Shown here one piece after another: positions 1 to 12,360 of a stretch of 64,000 nucleotides of DNA. Made by a program: the position numbers and the translations under genes. Below the pieces are notes generated by a model. The model had not been told where the DNA came from. It saw only the letters and a program-made list of their open reading frames with translations, and did no database searches. Origin of the DNA: Hordeum vulgare subsp. vulgare (Eukaryota; Streptophyta; Magnoliopsida; Poales; Poaceae); the NCBI RefSeq assembly GCF_904849725.1, contig NC_058520.1, positions 536,972,083-537,036,082 of the forward strand, in the 5' to 3' direction. How positions within the stretch are numbered: position 1 is the first letter of the stretch; each line of letters opens with the position of its first letter.

Positions 1-1114
1 TGCCATGCAACTCCCACCGTTCCGTCTCATGACTTGTGCCGTCACTTTCATATTGCCATTGCATGATCGTAAGAAAGCTAGCGAGATGTTTCAATGTCAT
101 ACGCTAAGCTAGATCGTTGCACATCCCGGTACACTGCCGGAGGCATTTCCTATAAAAGTCATCATTGTTCTAAGCATTGAGCTGTGAGTAATTAAAAGTG
201 TGATGATCATCATTATTAGAGCATTGTCCCATGTGAGTAAATAAAAAAACAGGCCAAAGATGCCCACAAAAAAATGGAAAGAGGCCAAAGATCCCAAACA
301 AAAAAGAGAAAAAGAGAGAAGGGACAATGCTACTATGTTTTTCCACACTTTTGCTTTAACAATAAGCACCATGTTCTTCATGATTGAGAGTCTCTTGTTT
401 TGTCACCACCATACACTAGTGGGAATCTTCATTATATAACTTGGCTTGTATATTCCAATGATGGGCTTCCTCAAAATTGCCCTTGGTCTTCGTGAGCAAG
501 CAAGTTGGATGCACACCCACTAGTTCTCCTTTTGAGCTTTCACACACTTATTAAGTGCATCCATTGCATGGTAATCCCTACTCATTCACATTGATATCTA
601 TTAATGGGCATCTCCACAGCCCTTTGATACGCCGAGTTGATGTGACCATCTCCTCCTTTTTGCCTCACAATCTCCACCACACTCTATTTCACCTGTAGTG
701 CTATATCCATGGCTCACGCTCATACACTGCGTGAGAGTTGAAAAAGGTTTGAGAAAGTAAGAGTGTGAAAACAATTACTTGGCCAATACCGGGGTTGTGC
801 ATGATTTAAATTCATTGTGTGGGGATGATGGAGCATAGCGAGACTATATGATTTTGTAGGGATAACTTTCTCTTGCCTAGTTAATTCGAAAGTTCATGAT
901 TACCTTGCTAGTTTGCTTGAAGTATTATTGTTTTCATGCCAACAACAAACTATTGTTTTGAATCTTACGGATCTGAACATTCATGTCACATGAAAGAAGT
1001 TGCGAAGGACAAATATGTTAGGTAGCATTCCACATCAAATTTTTTTATGGTTTCATGCTATTATCTTGTGACTTCCCTCCGCGAGGACGAGCACGAGTTA
1101 AGCTTGGGGATGCT
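1..1114 (+). mobile_element. 3' non-coding internal end of a plus-strand Gypsy retrotransposon
   Basis: No sense ORF of note is present. The stretch ends in a purine-rich tract (about 1100-1112, agcttggggatg) directly before an LTR that begins TGATATGTCTCC, which is how the polypyrimidine/polypurine junction of a 3' LTR looks. The long untranslated region between pol and the 3' LTR is typical of Athila-like Gypsy elements of Triticeae (Sabrina/WHAM type, recalled, not searched). The rest of the element lies left of the window. The antisense 90-codon ORF at 109-381 has no recognisable features and is not called. Confidence 0.75.
1041..1069 (+). repeat. 29-bp copy of the LTR start inside the internal region
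   Basis: The 29 bases here are identical to 1140-1168 in the adjacent LTR. The copy sits about 45 bp upstream of the purine tract, so a piece of LTR has been copied into the internal region. Confidence 0.85.
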
Positions 1115-2621
1115 TGATATGTCTCCAACGTATCTATTATTTTTTATGGTTTCATGCTATTATCTTGTCAACTTTGGAAGCTTTGTATGCATTTTTATAT
1201 CTTTTTTGGGACTAACCTATTAACTCAGTGCCAAGTGCCAGGTCCTGTTTTTTCCGTGTTTTGGAACTTTTTCAGAGGAGAATATTAAACGGAGTCCAAA
1301 CGGAATAAAACCTCCAAAAATATTTTTTCTGGAACAGAAGATACACGGGAAGCTTGAGAACCAAGGCAAAGGGCATCAGGGGAGGCCACAAGCCCCCTTG
1401 CCACGGCCTGGGGGGCGCGCCTAGCAGGCTTGTGGGCCCCCCACGGCTCCTTTGCCCTACTTCTTCCACCTATAAATCCCTGAAAAATATGAAACCAAAT
1501 GGGAGAGCCACGAAAATACTTTTTCGCCACCGCAAGCTTCTGTGTCCGCAAGATCCCACCTGGGGACCGTTCTGGTGCCCTGCCGGAGGAGGGATTCGGA
1601 CACCGAGGGCTTCTTCATCAACACCATTGCCTCTCCGATGATGCGTGAGTAGTTCATCACAGACCTTCGGGTCCATAGCTAGTAGCTAGATGGCCACTTC
1701 TCTCTCTTGGATCTTCAATACAAAGTTCTCCATGACCTTCATGGAGATCTATCCGATGTAATCTTCTTTTGCGGTGTGTTTCTCGAGATAAGATGAATTG
1801 TGGATTTATGATCAGATTATCTATGAATCTTATTTGAGTTTCTTCTGATCTCTTATATGCATGATTTCATATCCTTGTAATTCTCTTCGAGTTGTGGGTT
1901 TTGTTTGGCCAACTTGATCTATAATTCTTGCAATGGGAGAAGTGCTTGGTTTTGGGTTCATACCGTGCGGTGACCTCACCCAGTGACTGAAGGGGTAGCG
2001 AGGCACGCATCATGTTGTTGCCATCAAGGGTAAAAAGATGGGGTTTATATCTATTGCATGAATTTATCCCTCTACATCATGTCATCTTGCTTAAGGTGTT
2101 ACTCTATTTCTTATGAACTCAATACACTAGATGCATGCTGGATAGCGGTCGATGTGTGGAGTAATAGTAGTAGATGCAGAAAGTATCGGTCTACTTGTCT
2201 CGGACGTGATGCCTATATGTATGATCATTGCCTTAGATATCGTCATGACTTTGCGCGGTTCTATCAATTGCTCGACAGTAATTCGTTCACCAACCGTCAT
2301 ATTTGCTATCACGAGAGAAGCCTCTAGTGAACAGTATGGCCCCCGGGTCTACTTCACATTATATTTTCAGGTCCACACGTTTACTTTGTTGCACTTTCCA
2401 CCTTTAGATCTCACCTTGCGATCAATCGTGAAGGGATTGACAACCCCTTTGTAGCGTTGGGTGCAAGTTTGCTGTTTTTGCGCAGGTACTTTGGAGACTG
2501 GCTTGATACTCCTACTCGATTGATACCTTGGTTCTCAAACTGAGGGAAATACTTACAGCTACTGTGCTGCATCACCCTTTCCTCTTCAAGGGAAAAACCA
2601 ACGCAAGGTCAAGAGGTAGCA
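1115..2621 (+). mobile_element. 3' LTR of Gypsy element (Sabrina/WHAM-like, 1.5 kb)
   Basis: The LTR starts TGATATGTCTCCAACG and ends near GAGGTAGCA, about 1507 bp. It is orthologous in layout to the reversed LTRs at 15275-16833, 39887-41392 and 41428-42049. Shared landmarks in order are the start motif, the phrase ctattaactcagtgcc, a GC-rich tract and the end motif. It follows a purine tract, so it is the 3' LTR of a plus-strand element. It inserts into the gag of the minus-strand Gypsy beginning at 2622. The matching 5' LTR and target duplication are outside the window. Confidence 0.8.
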
Positions 2622-3453
2622 CTGTTCAACCAATGTCGTGCTGGCCCTTTGAGCTTTAACAACAAGTATTTTACGGCGTGGATGTCATGACCTCGAGCCA
2701 TATGAATGTGAAGAAGGAAGTCTTCAATCCACACGACCGAGTCCGTTATCCCGTCATACTCTTCGATGTTTAATGGTTTGAACCCTTCAGGGAATTGATG
2801 TTTTATCACCTCATATGTAAAGCACATTGGTTGAGAGGCACCCCAGACTCTAGCTTTGTCGTGCTGGAGGTCGGCTCCCATCTGAACCCGGTGTTGTTCT
2901 CGAGATGTGTCACTTCGATCGAGCCAATCTTGTTACCCGTCCCATCTAGTGGGACTCTACCCTTTAGACCCATAGATGGACCTAGTCACACCTGCTCTAG
3001 CATTCAATTTGTGTCATGGATCGTGTCGGTCCTCAGGCCACATTAGCTCTTTCCTTCTTGTGCGGGGGTGTTCGGGTTGATATTCGGCTTCTCGAGCCGT
3101 AATGTCCCGTCCTCGAGGCGGTGGTTTGGCTGGTCGCCCTGAATGCGCCTCGAGGGGGGTGCAACCTCGAAGGTATCGTCATCAAATTCTGGCAGCAAAC
3201 GTCGGCATGGGTAACTCTTGTTTCGATCCCGCCGGTCATTGTCGTACGCTTCTTCGGCTGCTAGGGCTTTCGTCCATCTATCATTCATGGTGCCTTGTTC
3301 GACTTTGATCTGCTTCTATTTCATCTTCAGGCTTCACGCGGTAGCTATAAGCTTCCGCTTAAACCGCTCTTGATCCATCGGGTCCTCGGGGACGATGAAA
3401 TCCTCGTCTATGAGACTATCCTTCTCTTTGGAGGGATGGAGGTAGTTGTTGTC
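2622..3453 (-). pseudogene. Gypsy gag remnant (capsid-type region)
   Basis: The minus frame at 2622-2881 reads NIEEYDG, WIEDFLLHIHMARG and LKLKGPARHWLNS, which is the retrotransposon gag core seen in plant Gypsy elements. An upstream frame at 3043-3288 is acidic and arginine-rich, like the gag N-terminal part, and is linked through frameshifts. The fragment is cut at its C-terminal side by the plus-strand LTR ending at 2621, and upstream at 3454 by a solo LTR. It continues beyond that LTR at 4955. No pol of this element is seen in the window. The protein would have packaged retrotransposon RNA in cytoplasmic particles; this copy cannot. Confidence 0.7.
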
Positions 3454-4954
3454 TGATATGTCTACATTGTATCTATAATTATTAATTGTCCCATGCCAAT
3501 ATTATACAACTTCCAGATATTTTGGGCAACATTTTATATGATTTATTGGACTAACATATTGATCCAGTGCCAAGTGACAGTTCCTGTTTATTGCATGTTT
3601 TTTTGTTTCGCGGAATATCCATATGAAACAAAGTTCAAATGTGATAAAGATTTAAGGAGAGTTATTTTGGTATATATATGTGATTTTTGGGAGGTGGAAT
3701 CAACGTAAACGGAGGCCCATGACCTCCACTACTCACCAGGGCGTGGCCCATACCCGTCGGCGCACCCTGCCCTCTAGTGGCCACATGGTGAGTCGGTTGG
3801 GGCTCTTCTTCGTGCGCAAGAAAGATAATTTATGGAAAAAACCGTGTCAAAATTTCATGCCGATCGGAGTTACGGATTTCGGTGAAGGGCTAGAAAACAA
3901 ACATGCGAAACAGAAGAGAACACAAAGGGAGATCCAATCTCGGATGGGCTCCTACCCCTCTACTGCCACGGAGGCCATGGACCAGAGGGGGAACTCTCCT
4001 CCCATCTAGGGGGTCCAAGGAGGAAGAATAAGGAGGGAGGCTCTCTCCCCCTCTCTCCCGTTGGCGCCGGAATGCCGCGGGGGCAAGGAGCGTGACGGCG
4101 ATCTACATCAACAATCTTGCCGCCGTCAACCAACTCTCCCCCTCTATGCAGAGGTGTAACACCTCTTTTCCCGCTGTAACTCTCTACTTAAACAATGCTC
4201 AACACTACATACTATTTACCAATGATATGTGGCTATCCTATGATGTTTGGGTAGATCCGTTTTGTCCTATGGGTTAATTGTGATATGAGTTGTGTGTTGA
4301 TATGGTGCTGTCCTAAGGTGCCTTCCATGAGGCGTACACATAAAGGATACATGCTGGAGGGTTTTCAATATGTTCATGATTCACTTATAGTGGGTGGCGA
4401 GAGTGACAGAAACTTACACCCGAGTAAGGGAGTTGTGCGCGTGTGGGTGTAAAGAAGACTTGATCTTTAATGCTATGGTTGGGTTTACCTTAATGATTTA
4501 TAGTAGTTGTGATGTTTGCTAGAGGTTCAATCATACATGCATATGATCCAAGTACATAAAGTGTGTTAGCGCATGCCTCTCCCTCATTGCACATGATAAG
4601 TATCTATCATGTTATATTCAATTGCCTATGGACAATATTTTTCTTGCGTTACAAAAAAATATTTCTACAAAACATACCCTAACTTTTATTTCCACGCTCT
4701 TTATTTTCTTGCAAAATAGCACATAACTTTTATGTACTTGTTCTTTATTATCTTGCAAACCTATCTATTACACCTACTAAGTACTTCTAGTTTTATTTTT
4801 GTTTTAGGTAAAGCAAACGTTAAGTGTGCGTAGAGCTGTATCGGTGGTTGATAGAACTTAAGGGAATATTTTTTCTACCTTTAGCTCCTCGTTGGGTTCA
4901 ACACTCTTTTATCGAAAAGGGCTACAAACGTTCCCCTATATGTGTGGGTTATCA
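3454..4954 (+). mobile_element. Solo LTR of a Gypsy element, 1501 bp
   Basis: The LTR starts TGATATGTCTACATTG and ends CCTATATGTGTGGGTTATCA, the classic ends of an abundant Triticeae Gypsy LTR. Left flank ttgtc (3449-3453) and right flank ctgtc (4955-4959) form a 5-bp target duplication with one transition. No internal region remains, so it is a solo LTR left by LTR-LTR recombination. It lies inside the gag/leader of the minus-strand Gypsy host. ORFs at 3493-4277 are LTR noise. Confidence 0.8.
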
Positions 4955-5565
4955 CTGTCTTCAGAGGCGTTGAGGTCCTTCAGATTATTCTAATCCTCGT
5001 GCCACTACAAATCATCGAGCTGTTGTTCGAGGGCAACGAGGTCGGCAAGGTCTTCTAGATTGTCCAGGGTATCATTTTCTTCGATGCCCATGTTTCTTCC
5101 TCTGCTCTTGCACCTTTGGATCGTTTGCACTGCTGTCGGTGCTTGGGTGGCTCCTTGCCGTTAGTGATGGGGGTGCCATCGCCGCTCTTCCCTATGGTGC
5201 CATCACCCTTATCATGAGTGGTGTCCACCATGTAGACATCATAGGTGATGGTGGCTATCCACCGTCAAGTGGTGGGAGTAGCAGTGGCGTCGACATCTTT
5301 ATCTATGTCCTCGGATTCTTCCGAGGAGAAATCCAACATATCGGTTAAGTCTTCGATAATGGCTATCAAGTAGGTGGTGGGTGGGACCTAAAATACGCGA
5401 GGGCCTACCTCAAGACCGATTCGATCCTAGGTTGAGGATGGGTCATCCGCAATGTTCATTGTGTGGATCTGAACTAGCGTCTTGTTCAACAACGAGAACT
5501 CAGTCGGACTGTTCTCCTAAACTCTTGCGTAGTTGATCTCCGACACGTCGGCACGGGGAGCGTGC
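4955..5565 (-). mobile_element. 5' internal region of the minus-strand Gypsy host (left part)
   Basis: This continues the gag-bearing Gypsy after the solo LTR and is interrupted at 5566 by a Copia element; it resumes at 14190. On the minus strand it is rich in Asp/Glu/Ser codons without a long frame. It is the decayed N-terminal gag and leader region of the host element. Confidence 0.6.
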
Positions 5566-7387
5566 TGATGGGGAACGTCGCATGGGAAACAAAAAATTTC
5601 CTACGCGCACGAAGACCTATCATGGTGATGTCCATCTAAGAGAGGGGATTTCCGATCTACGTACCCTTGTAGATCGCACAGCAGAAGTGTTAGTGAACGC
5701 GGTTGATGTAGTGGAACGTCCTCACGTCCCTCGATCCTCCCCGCGAACCGTCCCACGAACCGTCCCGCGATCCGTCCCATGATCTAGTGCCGAACGGACG
5801 GCACCTCCGCGTTTAGCACACGTACAGCTCGACGATGATCTCGGCCTTCTTGATCCAGCAAGAGAGACGGAGAGGTAGATGAGTTCTCCGGCAGCGTGAC
5901 GGCGCTCCGGAGGTTGGTGATGATCTAATCTCGGCAGGGCTCCGCCCGAGCTCCGCAGAGACGCGATCTAGAGTTAAAACCGTTTAGGTATGTGGTCGGG
6001 CTGCCTTGAAAAAGTTGTCTCAAATCAGCCCTAATTGCTCCATATATATAGGAGGAGGGAGGGGAGGCTTGCCTTGAGGCTCAAGGAGCCCCAAGGGCTG
6101 CGCCACCAAGGGGAGGAGGAGTCCTCCTCCAATCCTAGTCCAACTAGGATTGGAAGGTGGAGTCCTTCTCTCTTTTCCCACCTTTCCTTTTTTTTCTTTC
6201 TCTTCTTTTGGTTTTTCTTCCTCTTGCGCAAGATAGCCTTGATCTGACCCCACCTACTTGGTGCACCACCCCCAAGGTCCTTGGGCCCTCCCGGGTGGGT
6301 GGTCCCCCCTCCCGGTGAAGATCCGGAACCCATTCGTCATTCCCGGTACATTACCGGTAATGCCCGAAAACCTTTCGGTAACCAAATGAAGTCATCCCAT
6401 ATATCAATCTTTGTTTCTGGACCATTCCGGAAACCCTCGTGACATCCGTGATCTTATCCGGGACTCTGAACAACATTCGGTAACCAACCATATAACTCAA
6501 ATACGCATAAAACAACGTCGAACCTTAAGTGTGCAGACCATGCGGGTTCGAGAACTATGTAGACATGACCCGAGTGACTCCTCGGTCAATATCCAATAGC
6601 GGGACCTGGATGCCCATATTGGATCCTACATATTCTACGAAGATCTTATCGTTCGAACCTCAGTGCCATGGATTCATATAATCCCGTATGTCATTCCCTT
6701 TGTCCTTCGGTATGTTACTTGCCCGAGATTCGATCGTCAGTATCCGCATACCTATTTCAATCTCGTTTACCGGCAAGTCTCTTTACTCGTTCCGTAATAC
6801 AAGATCCCGCAACTTACACTAAGTCACATTGCTTGCAAGGCTTGTGTGTGATGTTGTATTGCCGAGTGGGCCCTGAGATACCTCTGCGTCACACGGAGTG
6901 ACAAATCCCAGTCTCGATCCATACTAACTCAACGAACACCTTCGTAGATACCTGTAGAGCATCTTTCTAGTCACCCAGTTACGTTGCGACATTTGATACA
7001 CACAAAGCATTCCTCCGGTGTCAGTGAGTTATATGATCTCATGGTCATAGGAACAAATACTTGACACGCAGAAAACAGTAGCAACAAAATGACACGATCA
7101 ATATGCTACGTCTTATTAGTTTGGGTCTAGTCCATCACATGATTCTCCTAATGATGTGATCCCGTTATCAAGTGACAACACTTGCCTATGGTCAGGAAAC
7201 CTTGACCATCTTTGATCAACGAGCTAGTCAACTAGAGGCTTACTAGGGACAGTGTTTTGTCGATGTATCCACACATGCACTGTGTTTCCAATCAATACAA
7301 TTATAACATGGATAATAAACGATTATCATGAACAAAGAAATATAATAATAACTAATTTATTATTGCCTCTAGGGCATATTTCCAACA
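5566..7387 (-). repeat. 3' LTR of the complete Copia element
   Basis: On the plus strand it runs from TGATGGGGAACGTCGC to GGGCATATTTCCAACA. On the minus strand it therefore starts TGTTGGAAATATGCCC, the Angela/BARE LTR start as recalled. A purine-rich sequence (minus GCAAGTGGGAGAC, plus 7388-7400) abuts it as the polypurine tract. ORFs inside (for example 6020-6333, 6035-6247) are LTR noise. Confidence 0.9.
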
Positions 7388-10300
7388 GTCTCCCACTTGC
7401 ACTAGAGTCAATAATCTAGTTCACATCACCATGTGATTCCAACGAATCCAACACCCATATAGTCATGGGGTGTGATCACGTCTTGCTCGTGAGAGCGGTT
7501 TTAGTCAACGGTTCTGAAACTTTCAGACCCGTGTGTTCTTTACAAATCTTTATGTCATCTTATAGATGCTGCTACTATGTGCTATTCGGAAATACTCCAA
7601 ATATCTACTCTACTATACGAATCCGTTTCACTACTCATAGTTATTCGGATTAGTGTCAAAGCTTGCATCGACGTAACCCTTTACGACGAACTCTTTAACC
7701 ACCTCCATAATCGAGAAAATTCCTTAGTCCATCAGTTACTAAGGATAAATTTTGACCGCTGCTAGTGATTCAATCATGGATCACTCTCTGTACCTCTCAA
7801 CACACTTTGAGTCAAGGCACACATCAGGTGCGGTACCCAGCATGGCATGCTTCAGATTCTACGGCCAGGGCATAGAAGACGACCTTCGTCTATTCTCTTT
7901 ATTCTGCCGGGGTCGGGTTCTGAGTCTTACTCAAATTCACACCTCACAACGCAACCAAGAACTCCTTCTTTGCTGATCTATTTTGAACTCCTTCAAAAAC
8001 TTGTCAAGGCATGGATCTTGTTGAAACTTCCATTAAGCGCTTTCGATCTATCTCCATAGATCTTTGATGCTCAACGTTCAAGTAGCGCAATCCAGGTACT
8101 CCTTTGAAAACTCCTTTCAAACAACCTTGTATGCTTTACAGAAATTCTATATTACTTCTGATCCACAATATGTGAACCACATATACTTATCAGAAATTCG
8201 ATAGTGCTCCCACTCACTTCTTTGGGAATACAAGTTTCTCATAAACCTTGTACAAACCGAAAATCTTTGATCATCTCATCAAAGTGTATATTCCAACTCC
8301 GAGATGCTTGCACCAGTCCATTGAAGGATCGCTGGAGCTTGCATACTTGCTAGTATCTTTAGGTTCGACAAAACCTCCTGGTTGTATCACATACAATGTT
8401 TGCTCAAGGAAACCGTCGAGGAAACAATGTTTTGAGATCCTATGTGCAATATTTCATAAATAATGCAACAACTACTAACATAATTCTAACAGACTTTTAG
8501 CATCGCTACAAGTGAGAAAGTCTCATCATAGTCAACTGTTTGATCTTGTCGGAAACATCTTTGCGACAAGTCGAGCTTTTCTTAATAGTGACTTATCACC
8601 ATCATCGTCTGTCTTCCTTTTAAAGATCCATCTTTACTCAACATTCCTATGACCATCAAGTAGTTCTTCCAAAGTCTACACTTTGTTTTCATACATGGAT
8701 CCTCTCTCGGATTTCATGGCTTCCAGCCATTTGTCGGAATCCGGGCCCACCATTGCTTTCTCCATAGCTCGTAGGTTCACTGTTGCTCAACAACATGACC
8801 TCCAAGATAGGGTTACCGTACCACTCTGCAGTAGTACGCGACCTTGTCAACCTACGAGGTTTGTAGTAACTTGATCTGATTCTCGATGATCACCATCATC
8901 AGCTTTCATTTCAATTGGTATAGGCGCCACAGGAATAACTTCATGCGCCCTGCTACACACTGGTTGAAGTGATGGTTCAATAACCTCATTAAGTTCTACC
9001 ACCCTCCCACTCAATTCTTTCGAGAGAAACCTTTCCTCGAGAAAGGATCCGTTTCTAGAAACAAACACTCTGCTTTCGGATCTGAGATAGGAGATGTACT
9101 CAACTATTTTGGATATCCTATGAAGATGCATTTATCCGCTTTGGGTTCGAGCTTATCAGACTGAAACTTTTTCACATAAGTGTCGAAGCCCCAAACTTTC
9201 AAGAAACGACAGTTTAGATTTCTCTAAACCTTAGTCTATAGTGTGTCATCTCAACGGAAATACGCGGTGCCCTATTTAAAGTGAATGCGGTTGTCTCTAA
9301 TGCATAACCCATAAACGACAGTGGTAATTCGATAAGAGACATCATAGCATGCACCATACCAAATAGTGCGTGGCTATGACGTTCAGACACATCATCACAC
9401 TATGATGTTCCAGGTGGCATGAACTGCGAAACAATTTCCACATTGTCTTAACTGCGTACCAAAACTCGTAACTCAGATATTCATTTCTATGATCATATCG
9501 TAGATAGTTTATCCTCTTGTTACGGCGAACTTCATTCCGAAATAGAATTGAACTTTTCAATATTTCAGACTTGTGATTCATTAAGTAAATACTCTTGTAT
9601 CTACTCAAATCGTCATTGAAGTAAGAACATAATGACATCCACTGCGTGCCTCAGCACCCATTGGACTGCATACATCAAAATGTATCACTTCCAACAAGTT
9701 ACTATCTTGTTTCATCTCAATGAAAACAAGGCCTTGCTCATGTGGTGTGATTTGCATGTCACTAGTGATTCAAAATCAAGTGAGTATAAAGATCCATCAG
9801 CATAGAGCCTCTTCATGCAATTTATACCAACATGACTCAAGTGGTAGTGCCACAAGTAAGTGGTACTATCATCATTACCTCGTATCTTTTGGCACCAATA
9901 TCTTGAACATGTGTAACACTACAATCGAGATTCAATAAACCATTGAAGGTGATTATTAAAGCAAATAGAGTAACCATTATTCTCTTTAAATGAATAATCG
10001 TATTGCAATAAACACGATCCAATCATGTTCATGCTTAACGCAAGCACCAAATAACAATTATTTAGGTTTAACACCAATCCCGATGGTAGAGGGAGCGTGC
10101 GACGTTTCATCATATCAACCTTGGAAACACTTCCAACACGTATCGTCACCTCGCCTTTAGCTAGTCTCCGTTTATGCCGTAGCTTTCATTTCGTGTTACT
10201 AATCACTCAGCAACCGAACCGGTATCCAATACCCTCGTGCTACGAGGAGTACTAGTAAAGTACACATCAACATCATGTATATCAAATATACTTCTTTCGA

Positions 10301-12360
10301 CTTTTGCCAGCCTTCTTATCTACCAAGTATCTAGAGTTGCTCCGCCTCAGTGACTGTTCCCCTCATTACAGAAGCACTTAGTCTCGGGTTTGGGTTTAAT
10401 CTTGGGTCTCTTCATTAGTGCAGCAATTGTTTTGTCGTTTCACGAAGTATCCCTTCTAGCCCTTGCCTTTCTTGAAACTTAGTGGTTTTACTAACCATCA
10501 ACTATTGATGCTCCTTCTTGATTTCTACTTTCGCAGTGTCAAACATCATGAATTGCTCAAGGATCATTGTATCTATCCTTGATATGTTATAGTTCATCAC
10601 GAAGCTCTCACAGCTTGGTGGCAGTGACTTTGGAGAACCATCACTATCTCATCTGGAAGATTAACTCCCACTTGATTCAAGCGATTGTCGTACTCAGACA
10701 ATTTGAGCACATGCTCAACGATTCAGCTTTTCTCCTTTACTTTGTCGACAAAGAATCTTGTCGGAGGTCTCGTACCTCTTAACAAGGGCACAAGCATGAA
10801 ATCACAATTTCATCTCTTTAGAACATCACTTATGTTCCGTGACTTTTCAAAACGTCTTCGGCGCCTTGCTTCTAAGCCATTAAGTATTTTGCACTGAACT
10901 ATCATGTAGTCATCAGAAACGTGTATGTCGGATGTTCACAGCATCCACAGACGACGCTGGAGGTGCAGCACACCGAGTGGTGCATTAAGGACATAAGCCT
11001 TCTGCGCAGCAACGAGGACAATCCTCTGCAAAGTTTGCTACTATCAACTTTCAACTAAATTTTCTCTAGGAACATATAAAAACAGTAGAGCTATAGCGCA
11101 AGCTACATCGTAATTTGCAAAGACCATTAGACTATGTTCATGACAATTAGTTCAAGTAATCATATTACTTAAGAACTCCCACTCAAAAAGTACATCTCTC
11201 TAGTCATTTGAGTGGTACATGATCCAAATCCACTATCTCAAGTCCGATCATCACGTGAGTCGAGAATAGTTTCAGTGGTAAGCATCTCTATGCTAATCAT
11301 ATCTACTATACGATTCATGCTCAACCTTTCGGTCTCATGTGTTCCGAGGCCATGTCTGCACATGCTAGGCTCGTCAAGCTTAACCCGAGTGTTCCGCGTG
11401 TGCAACTGTTTTGCACCCGTTGTATGTGAACGTTGAGTCTATCACACCCGATCATCACGTGGTGTCTCGAAACGAAGAACTGTCGCAACGGTGCACAGTC
11501 GGGGAGAACACAATTTCGTCTTGAAATTTTAGTGAGAGATCACCTCATAATGCTACCGTCGTTCTAAGCAAGATAAGGTGCGTAAAGGATTAACATCACA
11601 TGCAATTCATAAGTGACATCATATGGCCATCATCATGTGCTTCTTGATCTTCATCACCAAAGCACCGACACGATCTTCTTGTCACCGGCGTCACACCATG
11701 ATCTCCATCATCATGATCTCCATCAACGTGTCGCCATCGGGGTTGTCGTGCTACTCATGCTATTACTACTAAAGCTACGTCCTAGCAATATAGTAAACGC
11801 ATCTGCAAGCACAAATGTTAGTTTAAAGACAACCCTATGGCTCCTGCCGGTTGCCGTACCATCGACGTGCAAGTCGATATTATCTATTACAACATGATCA
11901 TCTCATACATCCAATATATCACATCACATCATTGGCCATATCACATCACAAGCATACCCTGCAAAAACAAGTTAGACGTCCTCTAATTTTGTTGTTGCAT
12001 GTTTTACGTGGTGACCATGGGTATCTAGTAGGATCGCATCTTACTTACGCAAACACCACAACGGAGATATATGAATTGCTATTTAACCTTATACAAGGAC
12101 CTCCTCGGTCAAATCCGATTCAACTAAAGTTGGAGAAACCGACACTTGCCAGTCATCTTTGAGCAAGGGGGTTACTCGTAGCGATGAAACCAGTCTCTCG
12201 TAACCGTACGAGTAATGTCGGTCCAAGCCGCTTCAATCCAACAATACCGCGGAATCAAGAAAAGACTAAGGAGGGCAACAAAACGCACATCACCGCCCAC
12301 AAAAACTTTTGTGTTCTACTCGAGAAGACATCTACGCACGAACCTAGCTCATGATGCCAC
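7388..12360 (-). pseudogene. Decayed Copia gag-pol
   Basis: This aligns segment by segment with the interior of the second Copia copy at 29805-34629: RNase H/RT side near 7600-8100, the integrase-RT linker at 8847-9131 (frame with VFVSRNGSFLEERF), GAG-pre-integrase around 9700-9900, protease near 10000-10250 and gag at 10300-11000. Every domain is broken by stops and small indels, and a block of the RNase H region near 7540-7610 is deleted compared with the second copy. The longest sense frame is about 98 codons. No functional protein can be made. Confidence 0.8.
12347..12359 (-). other. Primer-binding site of the Copia element
   Basis: On the minus strand TGGCATCATGAGC lies one base after the 5' LTR. 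It resembles the TGGTATCAGAGC type that pairs with initiator methionine tRNA in Copia elements, with several substitutions. Confidence 0.7.
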
